Assembly: GCF_026151205.1 (NCBI RefSeq)
Contig: NC_087073.1
Location: 20,412,658 to 20,476,657, forward strand
Length of the DNA: 64,000 nt
Source of the DNA: Bolinopsis microptera
Taxonomy: Eukaryota > Ctenophora > Tentaculata > Lobata > Bolinopsidae
Direction: 5' to 3'
Below, one piece after another: positions 38,167-48,909 of this stretch; within the stretch, counting starts at the first letter, position 1, and the number at the start of each line of letters is the position of its first letter. The position numbers were made by a program, and so were the translations under genes. The notes under the pieces are model-generated. The model had not been told where the DNA came from. It saw nothing but the letters and a program-made list of their open reading frames with translations, and did no database searches.

Positions 38167-39240
38167 CTATATTTCTACAGTCCGATCAGTAAATCGAACA
38201 TGTTTTTGAAGATAAATCTTCTGATAGAATTCGTTTCTACATTGAAAGATTTCTTTTCTAATCTCCTTTAAGAGTGCTGTCTTTGTTAAAGTGTTATCAT
38301 CTCTATCCGCATCTATTGTTGCGGCAAGATTAGATACGATTCTGCTGTCGAAACAAACTCGTCTTACCGACATTGTCTTTCTGAAAACTGATGTGATCAG
38401 ATTAAACATTGCTGGAGTTTGCAGCGTTCTCAGATAAATTAGACGTCACATAGTCATTGTACTTAAGCTTCAGGTCAGACACGAGGTACAGTTCTGGTAA
38501 AACATTCTCCTGCTCCAGTTAAAAGGTCCGTATCAATACCTGCACTCATTAATGCAGCATTGGTGTTGTCGTGCGTGGACACGTTTCTTTCCATTTTAAA
38601 ACCTGCCTTAGAGACAGGTTTTAAACTTACAGCTTCAGATAATTTACCCTTCAATTGTTTCACCCTCGAGTTGCTGTACCTCGAACGACATGTTTTGTGA
38701 TATCTACCTAGCTTGCTATAGAGATATTTTCCGAGACTCTCAGGGTTAAGAACAGGGCACTTGTTCATGTGCGAATCAGGATTAACATCGATGTTGCACA
38801 GATCCTGACGATTTCTGTAGATGTCCACAGATAGTATGTTGCGAAATCGACGAAGAAACTATTATCTTTTCCTTGAATCAGACTATCCTTTTTCGTTTCT
38901 AACGTCTAGGGGAATTCGTATTGTTAAAGAAGAATAACCTCTCATACTCTTAAAATTAAATCGAGATAATATGTATAATAATTATATTTGCGAGCAAAAG
39001 TTTCACACAAACCTGTTCAACCTGGCATATGAAACACAAGTCTCAGTCAATTTCAAACAAATCAACATCTGGTCCACTTGATTTGGAACTAAATGAAGAA
39101 AGTCTCCACATTTTCTTAGTTCTATTCGAGGAGGGTGACAGAGGCGGGACTTTTTCCACTTGGATGGCAATAGCTTCTTCAATCTTCATCACAAGAGGAT
39201 TCGTCAATTTCAGAAACAGCACTGTACACCTGCAAATATA
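38167..39240 (-). pseudogene. Decayed transposon-associated zinc-binding protein
   Basis: Minus-strand pieces, in order, read like the N-terminus of a widespread uncharacterised transposon-linked protein family. First comes a basic/serine stretch ending SSKSSGPDVDLFEID, then DLCFICQ (CxxC) after one stop. Then LNPESLGKYLYSKLGRYHKT is followed by CRSRYSNSR (H..C pair), then a further open stretch at 38167-38409. Stops and frame changes separate the pieces. It is probably from the same general class of elements as the remnant at 1-615, but that is inference. Confidence 0.4.
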
Positions 39241-39394
39241 TTATTACTTCCCACATTTATATCAACAGTATCATATCACATAAGTTTGAGATCGTACAAG
39301 TGTTATATCATTTTAAAAGTTTGCAAATCCGATAGAAATGGATTAAAAATTACTACTGATCGCTGTCTATTTACCTTTGAATAATAATGTTTTT

Positions 39395-39882
39395 CAGGAT
39401 GTGGCCGGGACATGATTTCAGGCCTGACCGGGACCGGGATACAAAATGTGACTTGACCGGGACCGGGACCGGGACCGGGACCGGGATAGCTCAAAATTGC
39501 CAATCCCGGTACCGGGATTCCCGGTACCGGGAATTCCGGTCGATTACTGGTTAATTCATGATCATAATTTATTACTCAAACTTGTTAAGCAATTTTAAAC
39601 ATTGTTGTATTTGGCTCAGAGGATGTTTAAAGATGAAATTCACAATGAATGAAAGGAAAAACTTAGAATCACAGTGAATGAAATTATGTAAAAGATCCCG
39701 GTCAAAATCCCGGCAAATTTGAGTGATTGCCCGGGACCAGGACCGGGACCAGGACCAAGAATCCCGAATCAACCGGGACCGGGACTGGGACCGGGATCAT
39801 AAATAAATAAATCAGCATTTGACCGGGACCGGGATAGCTCAAAATTGCCAATCCCGGTACCGGGAATCCCGGTCACCTCCTG
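39395..39882. mobile_element. 488-bp hAT-type MITE rich in GGGACC
   Basis: The tips CAGGATGTGGCCGGGA and (inverted) CAGGAGGTGACCGGGA are flanked by identical 8-bp target duplications ATGTTTTT (39387-39394 and 39883-39890). An 8-bp duplication and a CAG start are hallmarks of hAT transposons. Internally there are runs of GGGACC/GGTCCC in both orientations and two direct copies of a block beginning gatagctcaaaattgccaat. No coding bases. Confidence 0.88.
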
Positions 39883-39890
39883 ATGTTTTT

Positions 39891-40262
39891 AAATGTTAGT
39901 AAAACAGGAGGAAACCACTCAACCTGTTATAGTTGTCTTTTACATAGTTAAGACGCTGAATACACAAAAAAAGAGGTTTGCTTTGGTGAGCACAACCCAG
40001 GATTGATCTTCTGCAGCAGGGCGAGGAATTCTCTAGACTGTTTTGTAATTCGTTCACTTTCAGAGCGGAAGAAAACTGTGTCATCAAAATCCTTTATTTC
40101 TATTCGAGTACAGATACAGCACTCTGAAAATTGATGAATGGTCACATTTTTGTATACCCTACGGCAAAGTCTTATGTATGTGGTAAAAGAATGATATTCT
40201 TTAAATATATAATAACATCTATAAACAAAAGAGCACCTAAAGAGGCTCAGCAAAGTGCTGGC
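39891..40262. other. No gene recognised
   Basis: Sequence between the hAT MITE and the 3' end of the LINE; may include the LINE 3' UTR (minus strand). Confidence 0.3.
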
Positions 40263-41559
40263 CTATTTACGCTTACGAAGACTCATTCGTTCAATATGTC
40301 TCAAAGTAAATAAACTCCTCCATCCTACTCTATCTCTTGCTAAGTTCACTAAGTTGGTAAAATAATCTTCATTTTTCAAATAAATTCGTCTCTTGAATAG
40401 GTCCTTTTTCACAATAATATCATACAAATTAGTCCTGTGTCTACACACTCGTCCCTTTAGTGTTTGACATCCTAGTGAAGCAAATAACAGAGACTGGTAG
40501 GCAGGCGTGTCGTTGTCACTGCGTAGAACATGACCTAGCATTGTCCACCGTGCCTTTTCCACTCTCTCGGAAAGGGGCCTGGTCTGGGTACGAGCGTAGA
40601 GGGCCTTGTTAGATGTTGAGCTAGGCCAATAGATGTGTAGGATGCGCTTGAGGTGCTTCTCTGAACAACATCTACAGACTCTAGAACATGCTGAGGTACG
40701 GCCCAGCAGCAGCAGTTGTACAGGAGCAGTGAGCACTGATACTACTAGTGAGTCGTAGAGTTTGATCTTTCTCTTCTCAGTTATCTGACTCCTCTCTGAT
40801 CCCTGGCACCACAGCTTGTCAAATGACCAGAAGGCGCTGTTAGCTTTATTCATTCTATTAGTAACATCCTGCTCTGATCCAAGCTTAGTACCAAGAAGCG
40901 TCTCGTTTCTCCACTCCTCTTTTCCTCTTAGTTCATTATCCCACTCGTCACATGCACCAACTTCTTCTAAATACACTCTGGTAAACTTTGTCTTTGTGTC
41001 ATTGACAAAGAGACTCCATTCACTGAGAATATTCTTGGAGATCTGAAAGATATCCTGTAACTCCTCCATATCTTCACCAATCTCCTCTACATCGTCTGAA
41101 TAGCCGGACTCAAGAGGCATGTGGTTATCGGCTATCGGAGGGTTGGGGGTTGAGGGGAGGACTGCTCTTATGTGCACTACAGCTCCAGCTAGATTGAGGG
41201 TAAACAATTTACCAGCTGTGCTGTCTCCTTGGGAGGCTCCTATGTTGAAAGAGAACATCTCTGAGTCAGTAGAACACACTCTGACTACTAGAGTGGTGTT
41301 AGCCATGAGGTATTGTACAAGCCTCAGGTCGTCTCTGGAGCATCCTGCAGCTTCTAGTAGTCTGATTGTTGTACCTCTGCGGATGGTATTGAAGGCAGCT
41401 GACATGTCAATACTCACTTTGTCCCATTCAAACTCCTTCTTCATTACTACAGATATAAGCATGCTCTGTGCCCAAACTAGGTCGGCACAGCTCCTGCCAG
41501 CTTTGAAGGCAGCTTGGAACGGTCCGGTGAAGTTTTTTATTAAAGCCTAAACTTAACTT
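40263..41559 (-). pseudogene. 5'-truncated LINE with reverse-transcriptase domain (family A)
   Basis: The minus strand is open for about 430 codons. The start ALIKNFTGPFQAAFKAGRSC is in the finger region. VSIDMSAAFNTIRR holds the first catalytic Asp, FNIGASQGDSTAGKLF the next motif, and SGYSDDVEEI the Y-x-DD catalytic pair. The thumb and C-terminal domain end in RWTMLGHVLRSDNDTP and RSLFTLRHIERMSLRKRK. No endonuclease or ORF1 is present, and the frame breaks off at about 41559. All reverse-transcriptase core residues visible here are intact, so this is a young truncated insert. A sister fragment lies at 30390-30784. Confidence 0.92.
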
Positions 41560-41794
41560 CTACCAATTCAAAATTGTTTACGTCGGTCTCCCCTCCTTGA
41601 GCCACTTTTCACATAGCTATTGAGTATAAATCACTCTAGCACAAGCGATTTCAAACCCCCTCCCCTAGGCTGGATTAGGTTATTATATGTGAACTGTGCT
41701 CTAGTGCATGACTGACGTTACATAATGCAGAGCATGCAAAGTTTTGATGTTTCATAAACTTATGAATAAAGTTTTAAAATCGTGACATAAAAAG

Positions 41795-41961
41795 CAGTGG
41801 TCGCCCGGTGCCCCCTGGCCAAAATCACAACCCCCAGCCAAAAATTGGCAATTCTCCGGGGGTAAACCCTGGCCCCTGCCAATTCTCAGTGGTCAGCCCC
41901 GGCCCCGGCTATATTGGGGCTCCCCGGCCCCGGTCAGAATCCTGCCCCCGGTCGACCACTG
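41795..41961. mobile_element. 167-bp hAT-type MITE, C/G-rich
   Basis: Tips CAGTGGTCGCCCGG and (inverted) CAGTGGTCGACCGG, flanked by exact 8-bp duplications ATAAAAAG (41787-41794 and 41962-41969). The interior is unusually GC-rich (repeated ccccggcc, ggcccc) in an AT-rich setting. No coding bases. Confidence 0.92.
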
Positions 41962-41969
41962 ATAAAAAG

Positions 41970-42865
41970 TTAACTCACTGGATTTGTCCAAAAGCGAGAG
42001 AAAGTACTGAGAAAGCACTTATACGTCACCACCAGAGGGCCTAGAGAGGTTATCTTTGTCTGTTTAATTGAATATTGAGTATATAATATGAGATTTAAGA
42101 TGAGCATGATAGATATAACGTCCAAATTCTAAAGTTCCACCAAAATTGAGTCACATTAAACTTGGTTACGGTAACACAACAATTTTAGTTCTTCATCATG
42201 GTAGGTGATTTGACATAATGAAGTGTAGACTAAATTATTATTTATAACAATTACCTGTCGGAGGGATTTAAGTGTTCCTCTGAACAGTCCTTTTCTGGAA
42301 GGTTGAGAGCTTTCCATACATCCAAAGAGCCAAATTGGATTTGTCCTTCTTTCGGGCATATGCAATCTTTGATATGATGCCTTGTACATTTTGAAATCCT
42401 GCAGTTATCATTATTCAATACTTATAGAGCCTTAGATAAGGGGTTAGGGGTCGTTCACATAATATTGTGTAATTGCAATATAGTAAGGTTACTGTACATT
42501 TCCAACCCTTTGTCATGTATATCACAACAGATGATGTTAAAAGCATAATAATATTATGATACAGTTTTACAGTTTTTTTTACGTGTTGATAATCTAGCTC
42601 ATATCTCTATTTTATCGCTACATTACAACTGCCATTTTGCTGGTACTGTGTTTTTACTTTATACAAGTACAAGTAATCGATGGAAGAAATGGATACTCTT
42701 CAAAGATTGTCAGTTTATTCTACCTAGCTACATTACTGAAGAGTATATAAGGTCTATAACGGTTGGATCACTGAACTCGCGGAAGCTACGAACTGTGACA
42801 ATAAATCTGAGTTTTCAGTTGAAACGTTCAAAAAGCCAGTGAAGTCAGTTTCAGTAAAACATTTA
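41970..42865. other. No gene recognised; relic transposon tip
   Basis: At 42446-42460 lies a lone ggggtcgttcacata, the tip of the Harbinger-like MITE family seen at 24393, without its partner. Confidence 0.4.
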
Positions 42866-43856
42866 TAATTTGTATTCTGCGTATCAGACTACCGATAATC
42901 ATGTAAGTACGTTTCTGGATAACAAGAAAGATATGGAGGAGTTGAAGAGCGATCTTATCCGATCGCAAAGTACTGTTATCAAGCTGCAGGCTGAACTTCT
43001 GGAAACTAAATCGAAGCAGTTGGAATCCATGCACTCCACCGTCAAGACCGCCGTTCAAGACACTGTCCAAGCTGAGATGAAGTCATACAGTCAAGCTGTG
43101 ACTAAAAATGCACCTGTGCTTGCAGAAGAGAATTTAAAAAAGGTTGTACAGAATGGTGTATCGGAAGAGGATCGCAGTAGGAATGTGCTCATCTTTGGTT
43201 TGAAGGAGACTGATGAAGAGGAACTGTGCAATAAAGTTACCGTGATTTTTCAGCAGATTGAAGAAAAACCACGTTTTGAAGCTATCTGGGTTGGGAGAAA
43301 ATCAGCCAACAAGACTAGACCAGTCAAAGTTTCGCTAGATAATTCTAACTTACCGTTCATCAGATATTAGTAAATGCCAAAAAGCTGAGACTGTGTGAAG
43401 ATCATAAGACTGTTTTCATCTCTCCAGATCGATCACCTGAAGATCGAGTTATCCATCAGCGGTTGGTCTTGGAAATGAAACAGATAGCCAAAGCAGGCAT
43501 GGCTCCACCGTGTAGGTTCGGGTGGGTGCGCACCCACCCAAAGGGTGTTGCACCCACCCAAACGATTTGAAAATGTTCACACAAAAATTGTCAAATTTTG
43601 TATTTAAAACTAAGGGTCAATTGACTTCTGTAATCAATTGAGACTGTTTTGGAGATATTAAAATATGTTTAGGAGAGTAAAATTCCAAAATTTTCCAGGG
43701 GGCTTCACCCCCCCCCCCCCCCCACCGTGCGCCAAGCTGCACCCACCCAAAGATTTTGAGCTGGAGCCATGCCTGAGCCAAAGAAAACACAAAAAAACAT
43801 TATTATATCAGAAGTGGTAATATTTGTAGTGAGGACAAGATGTTAGAGAGTGATAC
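42866..43856 (+). pseudogene. LINE ORF1-like protein, split by a hAT insertion
   Basis: Starts with a coiled-coil (KKDMEELKSDLIRSQSTVIK, then LQAELLETKSKQLES), followed by the ORF1 signature SEEDRSRNVLIFGLKETDEEE and RFEAIWVGRKSANKTRPVKV, as in CR1/L2-type elements. A frame break occurs at about 43367. The reading then resumes with VNAKKLRLCEDHKTVFISPD and LVLEMKQIAK. There a 282-bp element (43494-43775) interrupts it, after which it continues ENTKKHYYIRSGNI to a stop near 43857. It is non-functional. Confidence 0.75.
43494..43775. mobile_element. 282-bp hAT-type MITE inserted in LINE ORF1
   Basis: Tips CAGGCATGGCTCCA and (inverted) CAGGCATGGCTCCA are identical, flanked by exact 8-bp duplications AGCCAAAG (43486-43493 and 43776-43783). 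Joining the flanks over one copy of the duplication restores the host frame (KQIAK|ENTKK). The interior holds GGGTGGGTGCGCACCCACCC palindromes and a run of 17 C at about 43709-43725. No coding bases. Confidence 0.95.
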
Positions 43857-43939
43857 ATAATAATGAGTGATATACGTCCATAAGTTTTTAATTTTGATTG
43901 TTGATATAAGCGTGATAAAAATAATTTATTTCATTTGTA

Positions 43940-44320
43940 TTGGACGGGACATACACAAAGATGCTACGTATGGTGCTGGGTATCTCATGGAAGGACAAGG
44001 TCAGCAATATAACTTTGTATGGTAGTCTACCAAGGCTGTCAAACAAGTTACGAAGCAGGAGACTAAAAATGGCGGGACACTGCATCAGACATCCTGAGCT
44101 ACTTGCCAGTGATTTAGTCTTATGGAAACCTATGCATTGTAGAGCACAGCAAGGCCGACCAAGACAAAGCTACTTGTCTATGTTACTGAAGGAAATTGGG
44201 ACAAACTCAAAAGAGGAACTGTGAACTCTGATGCGGGACAGGGATATATGGAGGGGGTTATCTGGCGTAGATCGGACTTAGTTCCGACAAAGTAGTAGTA
44301 TTTCATTTCATTTCATTAAT
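43940..44320 (+). pseudogene. LINE ORF2 C-terminal fragment (family C) with ATTTC tail
   Basis: Encodes TKMLRMVLGISWKDKVSNIT, LYGSLPRLSNKLRSRRLKMA and GHCIRHPELLASDLVLWKP, the standard ORF2 tail of CR1/L2-like LINEs, ending at 44224. The DNA ends in (atttc)n at about 44301-44317, consistent with a LINE 3' terminus. Together with the ORF1 piece upstream it is an internally deleted LINE. Confidence 0.85.
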
Positions 44321-44929
44321 AACCTGCATAGTTGAAAAGTTGATTGATGTAGTTTCGATAAACAGGCGTCGTTCAACTCCACTCATTTCGTTTCAAGCTG
44401 GAATGTAGTATTGTTTAGTGTAGGTTTGTTCATGTACCTCTCATCATCAAAAGGTTTCAACTTATACAGCATCGATAACATCATCTAACAAAGCTTTTTG
44501 AACAGCTTAAGATTCAGTTAAAATTACATTATTCAGATACATTTTGTGAAATGAAACATTGTCAGCCTGTATTTAATTAATTATAATAATTATGGTAATT
44601 TAGCTAAAAATCAAACCATTTGAGTTTTCATTGTTATCAAAATAATGTCGATCTAAATTCGTCTTAATCTGCATGGATGTGAGCGGATCGAAGTCTTTTA
44701 ACCACACAAGCTTCTTTCATCAAGAAGATTCTTGAAGTGATTCGCATGTACACAGAGTCTTAGCTGTCTTAGCTAGTTCTGGGTCCATAAACATGTCACC
44801 TTCTTTCTAATGGTGATTGTCAAGTTTGTTTAGCATCATAATTCAGAATTGCAGAAATTATTTGAATCTACTAGAGATGAAATGGCTTAAATAACAAGCA
44901 ATAGATGTAACTAAACAATACATATAGTA
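44321..44929. other. No gene recognised
   Basis: Ordinary AT-rich sequence between the LINE tail and the mariner-type element. Confidence 0.35.
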
Positions 44930-46035
44930 CAGGGTGGCCCAAAAGTGACTACCCACACGCAACCTCTTAATAACTCACGTAATTCGTCTCCAAATTGCAC
45001 CAAAATTTCAGAGATTATAGATATGGGTCAAACTTAGATTTCCTGAAAGTTTCGTAAGCCACACCCAATTACAGTGGGCGTGGCGTGACACTCCCTCTTT
45101 TTCACTATTGTCTTCATAAAATGAGAACGCTTTAAGCTAAGAACTCAAAATTTTTTGCACACATTTGGCTTGATAATTGAAAACCTTTCCCAAAGTTTCA
45201 AGTTCATTGGTTAAATTATGGCTGAGTTATGACCATTTCAAAACTCATCAGATACGTGATCCGAGCACTCAGTCAGTGATCTCGTTACTTGGTTAATGGC
45301 CTGTTTGGCTCACATGCACCGCTTGATTGGTTGCAGCCTGCTTATGGGCCGGCCTATACAGCTGACAGCACCTAAAACGCTATCACGAATTACTGGTGGT
45401 GTCACCATTTCAGGGCTTGTTAGCCCTGTTAGTCACAGGTTCCTTACAATCAATAAAAAGGAATGAACCATCCATTGAATCATCGAAAATGGTTCACTAT
45501 CCTCCCTTTACTGCAGAACAACGATTGTTCGTCTACCTGAAGAAAGAAAATGGGGAGTTCTACCCTCAGATTAAACGACAAGTCATTATCGGTATCCAAT
45601 CAAAGCCTAATGAACCTCATTAATAAACGCTAACGCCTTACTCTTGATCAGATTGGGTGACGAGATCACTAATTGAGTGCAAAGATCACTGACTGAGTGC
45701 TCGGATCACGTATCCGATGAGTTTTGAAATGGTCATAACTCAGCCATAATTTAACCAATGAACTTGGAACTTTGGGAAAGGTTTTCAATTATCAAGCCAA
45801 ATGTGTGCAAAAAATTTTGAGTTCTTAGCTTAAAGCGTTCTCATTTTATGAAGACAATAGTGAAAAAGAGGGAGTGTCACGCCACGCCCACTGTAATTGG
45901 GCGTGGCTTACAAAACTTTCAGGAAATCTAAGTTTGACCCATATCTATAATCTCTGAAATTTTGGTGCAATTTGGAGACGAATTACGTGAGTTATTAAGA
46001 GGTTGCGTGTGGGTAGTCACTTTTGGGCCACCCTG
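44930..46035. mobile_element. Mariner-type element with ~345-bp terminal inverted repeats
   Basis: TA duplications (44928-44929, 46036-46037) flank a 1106-bp element. Its arms, beginning cagggtggcccaaaagtgac, are inverted copies of each other for about 345 bases with only a handful of differences. The middle ~410 bases contain an open stretch reading VHYPPFTAEQRLFVYLKKEN. This resembles the first helix of mariner-family transposases, followed at once by unrelated sequence, so it is an internally deleted derivative. High arm identity suggests recent activity or arm correction. Confidence 0.88.
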
Positions 46036-46149
46036 TAGTTTGACTACTTCTTTGAAACAATCAAAGAATGGGGGAGCTAAGGGAATGATTGCTCAAAACG
46101 AATGATATCTTCATGAATTCAATGCAGCATCTATACATTTATTCGAAAT

Positions 46150-46815
46150 TAGTGATGGATGAGGGGGTTTAAGTCAGGCATTCCTGACATTTACTCTACT
46201 ACTATTTTTAAATTAAAAATCATGTTAAGAAGATAGCAGCAACTAATCTATATTATTTACAGTGCTCTATTTTATGTGTACTGAAGAGTGCCTTTACAAT
46301 ATTCCACTTTGTGGTGTAGATTTCCTCCATATCCAACAGGCATCACTGAATGAGTGATGGATGAGGGGGTTTAACCCATTAGGGACGATAGGGTCGTTTT
46401 TGGGACCCACCTTTTCTAGACGAAAAACCAAATTACTAAACGCTATAACGAATCTATAGCATATATGCTCAAAATTTATTGGGCTTCATTATATGTAGCC
46501 CAATAAATTTTGAGCATATATGCTATAGATTCGTTATAGCGTTTAGTAATTTGGTTTTTCGTCTAGAAAAGATGGGTCCTAAAAACGACCCTATCGTCCC
46601 TAATGGGTTAAGTCAGGTGTTCCTGACATGTATTCAAAATTGCATTTAGAAGATAGCAGTAACTAATCTATATTATTTACAGTGCTCTATTTATGTACTG
46701 AAGGGTACCTTTACAATACTTCAGTTTGTGGTAGGGTTCCTCCACATCCAACAGGTAACACGGAAGGAGTGATGGTTGAGGGGGTTTAAGTCAGGCATTC
46801 CTGTCAAAAGATCTA
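46150..46815. repeat. ~200-bp tandem repeat, about 2.5 copies
   Basis: Copies begin gtgatggatgagggggttta and share aactaatctatattatttac and agtgctctatttatgtactg. The second copy is interrupted by the palindromic element 46375-46607. Confidence 0.88.
46375..46607. mobile_element. 233-bp piggyBac-type palindromic MITE
   Basis: Flanked by TTAA on both sides (46371-46374, 46608-46611). The tips CCCATTAGGGACGATAGGG are inverted copies and the whole element is one long, nearly perfect hairpin (arms ~105 bases, small loop around gggcttcattatatgtagcc). TTAA targeting with CCC...GGG tips is the piggyBac signature. The sister repeats show the uninterrupted site gggggtttaagtcagg. Confidence 0.95.
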
Positions 46816-48909
46816 TAATTAATCTTGTAAGGGTACCATACAGTAGACATTTTATTGTTGATTGTGAACCAAAAGTTAATTCATACCCACAATCGATAAA
46901 TTATAAATCCAAATAGCCATATAAGCAATGCAATACTAAATTGGTGAAATTGTATTAACAAAAGGTAATCAGACAAGTATAGTAAAGGTATCTCAACAAT
47001 ATAACATTGAAGTATTAGAAATGGCACTATACTATTATAAAACACTTTACTGTGCTGTTTTAAACAATATTATATGAAATTAAGCCAGAGAAGGCATGAA
47101 CTTCAGAAAAGGACAAAACACTACCGGTACAAAAACTTAAATGAGTTTCAGGGAAGGGTTACTAAAATTTTACGGTAGCGCTCGATTTTATTCAAAAAAT
47201 TTCAAAGTGCTCAGCACCACGAAAAATATAATTTTTTCTTCCGCTTTCAAAACTTGTTTTTACGCTAACAAGCTATCAAATAGTATTATTGAACAGTATT
47301 AAAACACTTTTTGGGCAAAAATATTTCATTGTGGGTGTGTAAAGAGCCGAAAAAATTTAGCGCGCAAAAAAACATTTTTTTGGGAGGTTTTTTAAAATTT
47401 TGACCAGGTAAACTCTTGTGTATGCCTATTATATTGGTATTAACTAGTGCGGCAAATAAAAATGTACAAGAACCCAAAATATCTAAGCTTTTCGATTGAA
47501 TTAACTTGTCGAAATTTCTAAAAAACCTCAAAAAAATGGCGATTTTTGGGGCCAAAAATCGGTTTTTTCAAAATAAAACCAGGTAACCCCCATTTTAAAC
47601 ACTTTTAACCACTTTTAATCGATTCTACGGTCAAAAATACGTCTTTTAAGATGGGTCTGGTGATTTTAGTGTATCTAGCAGACAAAGCCCGTAAGAGCCT
47701 CTACTATTTCATGGACTCCGCTAGAGTTCCATTCACGCCAAGACACACATGGAATCACTGATAAGATCCAGTATACAGCAGACAAAGGTCGATAAGGAAA
47801 GTGACAGCAAATGCTACCAATGCAACAGATCCTGCATAACCATGAATATTTGCTACCCTCTCTGGTTTGCCAGGGGACCTACATCAGAGAAACTGACAGG
47901 ACCAAAAGAAATTAAGCCTAGGAACACCCCAAGCTGTGAGAGATGGCAAAAAATTAACAACAATGGGAAAATGTTACCTAGAGGAACATGCAGACATCCC
48001 ACACCCTAACATACCTTTCCAGTTTACTGAATGCAGAAGATGTAAAGACTAGATTCTGACTGAAACTTCGAATTTAATTGTAGTAGATAACAAAAAATCC
48101 AACATGAGTTTGTCTAAATCGTTTAGACCTTGAAATATGATGAGGTCGGAGTCCAGAATTGAACATTCCTGTTTTCGACAGTTTGCAGTCATTACTTATC
48201 AAACGTGAAAATCCAGCACACAGTTATCTGAGTTCATATGTGAGGGAGATTAGATTAAACACACTTGGAAAGTGATGTTTAAAGGAACTTTTATTTGTTA
48301 AGTCGATCCTGTTAGAGCCTAGAGGTGTGAAGGATTTGCATGCTACTGCTTTGCATATAATATGTAATATATGTTCTGATATTTTAAGATACTGCCTTTG
48401 AATCTTGTGTTGTATTTTAAGATGTTACAAACCTTCTGTAATTGTTAACTTAGTAAACGTTCCCACGTTGTTATTATGTGGAATGTGGATTCTTTCAACG
48501 TAATTCTTTAGCCAGGGCTATGTTTTGTTTTTTTTATAAATCAGATGTTATTTTCACGTTACATTTTTATCTTAAAGATGAACATTTTGTAGGCACTTTT
48601 CACGTTATTGCTAGTTATATTGTGTAGATTTAATTTAACCATTGCTTGTTTGTTAAAGTTGTTACAGTTATGTAAAGAGTTACTTCAATGTTCGCCTATG
48701 ACAGTATGACACAACGGCATGTAGCATTGTAGCTGAACCGTCGACAATACATGATATATTTTATGTGATAGTGAGTGGTGACGCCCACTCTATTTTACCG
48801 ACAATCTTGATATACTTAAATTCGTGTAATTCTAGCATTGCAATGATTAACTGAAGATATGTATAATGGGGATGAATAGCCAAAGAAAACTTATCAAACA
48901 TAGTGTAGA
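46816..48909. other. Intergenic, degraded repeats; 5' flank of XPR1
   Basis: Includes an AT-rich block rich in aaaaatttt-like words at 47150-47650 and a short Cys-containing frame at 47749-48009 (KCYQCNRSC...), possibly from a retroelement but unsupported. The XPR1 promoter should lie in the last few hundred bases; none is recognised. Confidence 0.35.

Noticed and set aside
40131..41550. Plus-strand open frames across the LINE
   Set aside because: Antisense shadows of the minus-strand reverse-transcriptase frame.
47749..48009. Short Cys-containing open frame as a gene
   Set aside because: No splice context, start or recognisable family; likely chance or retroelement debris.
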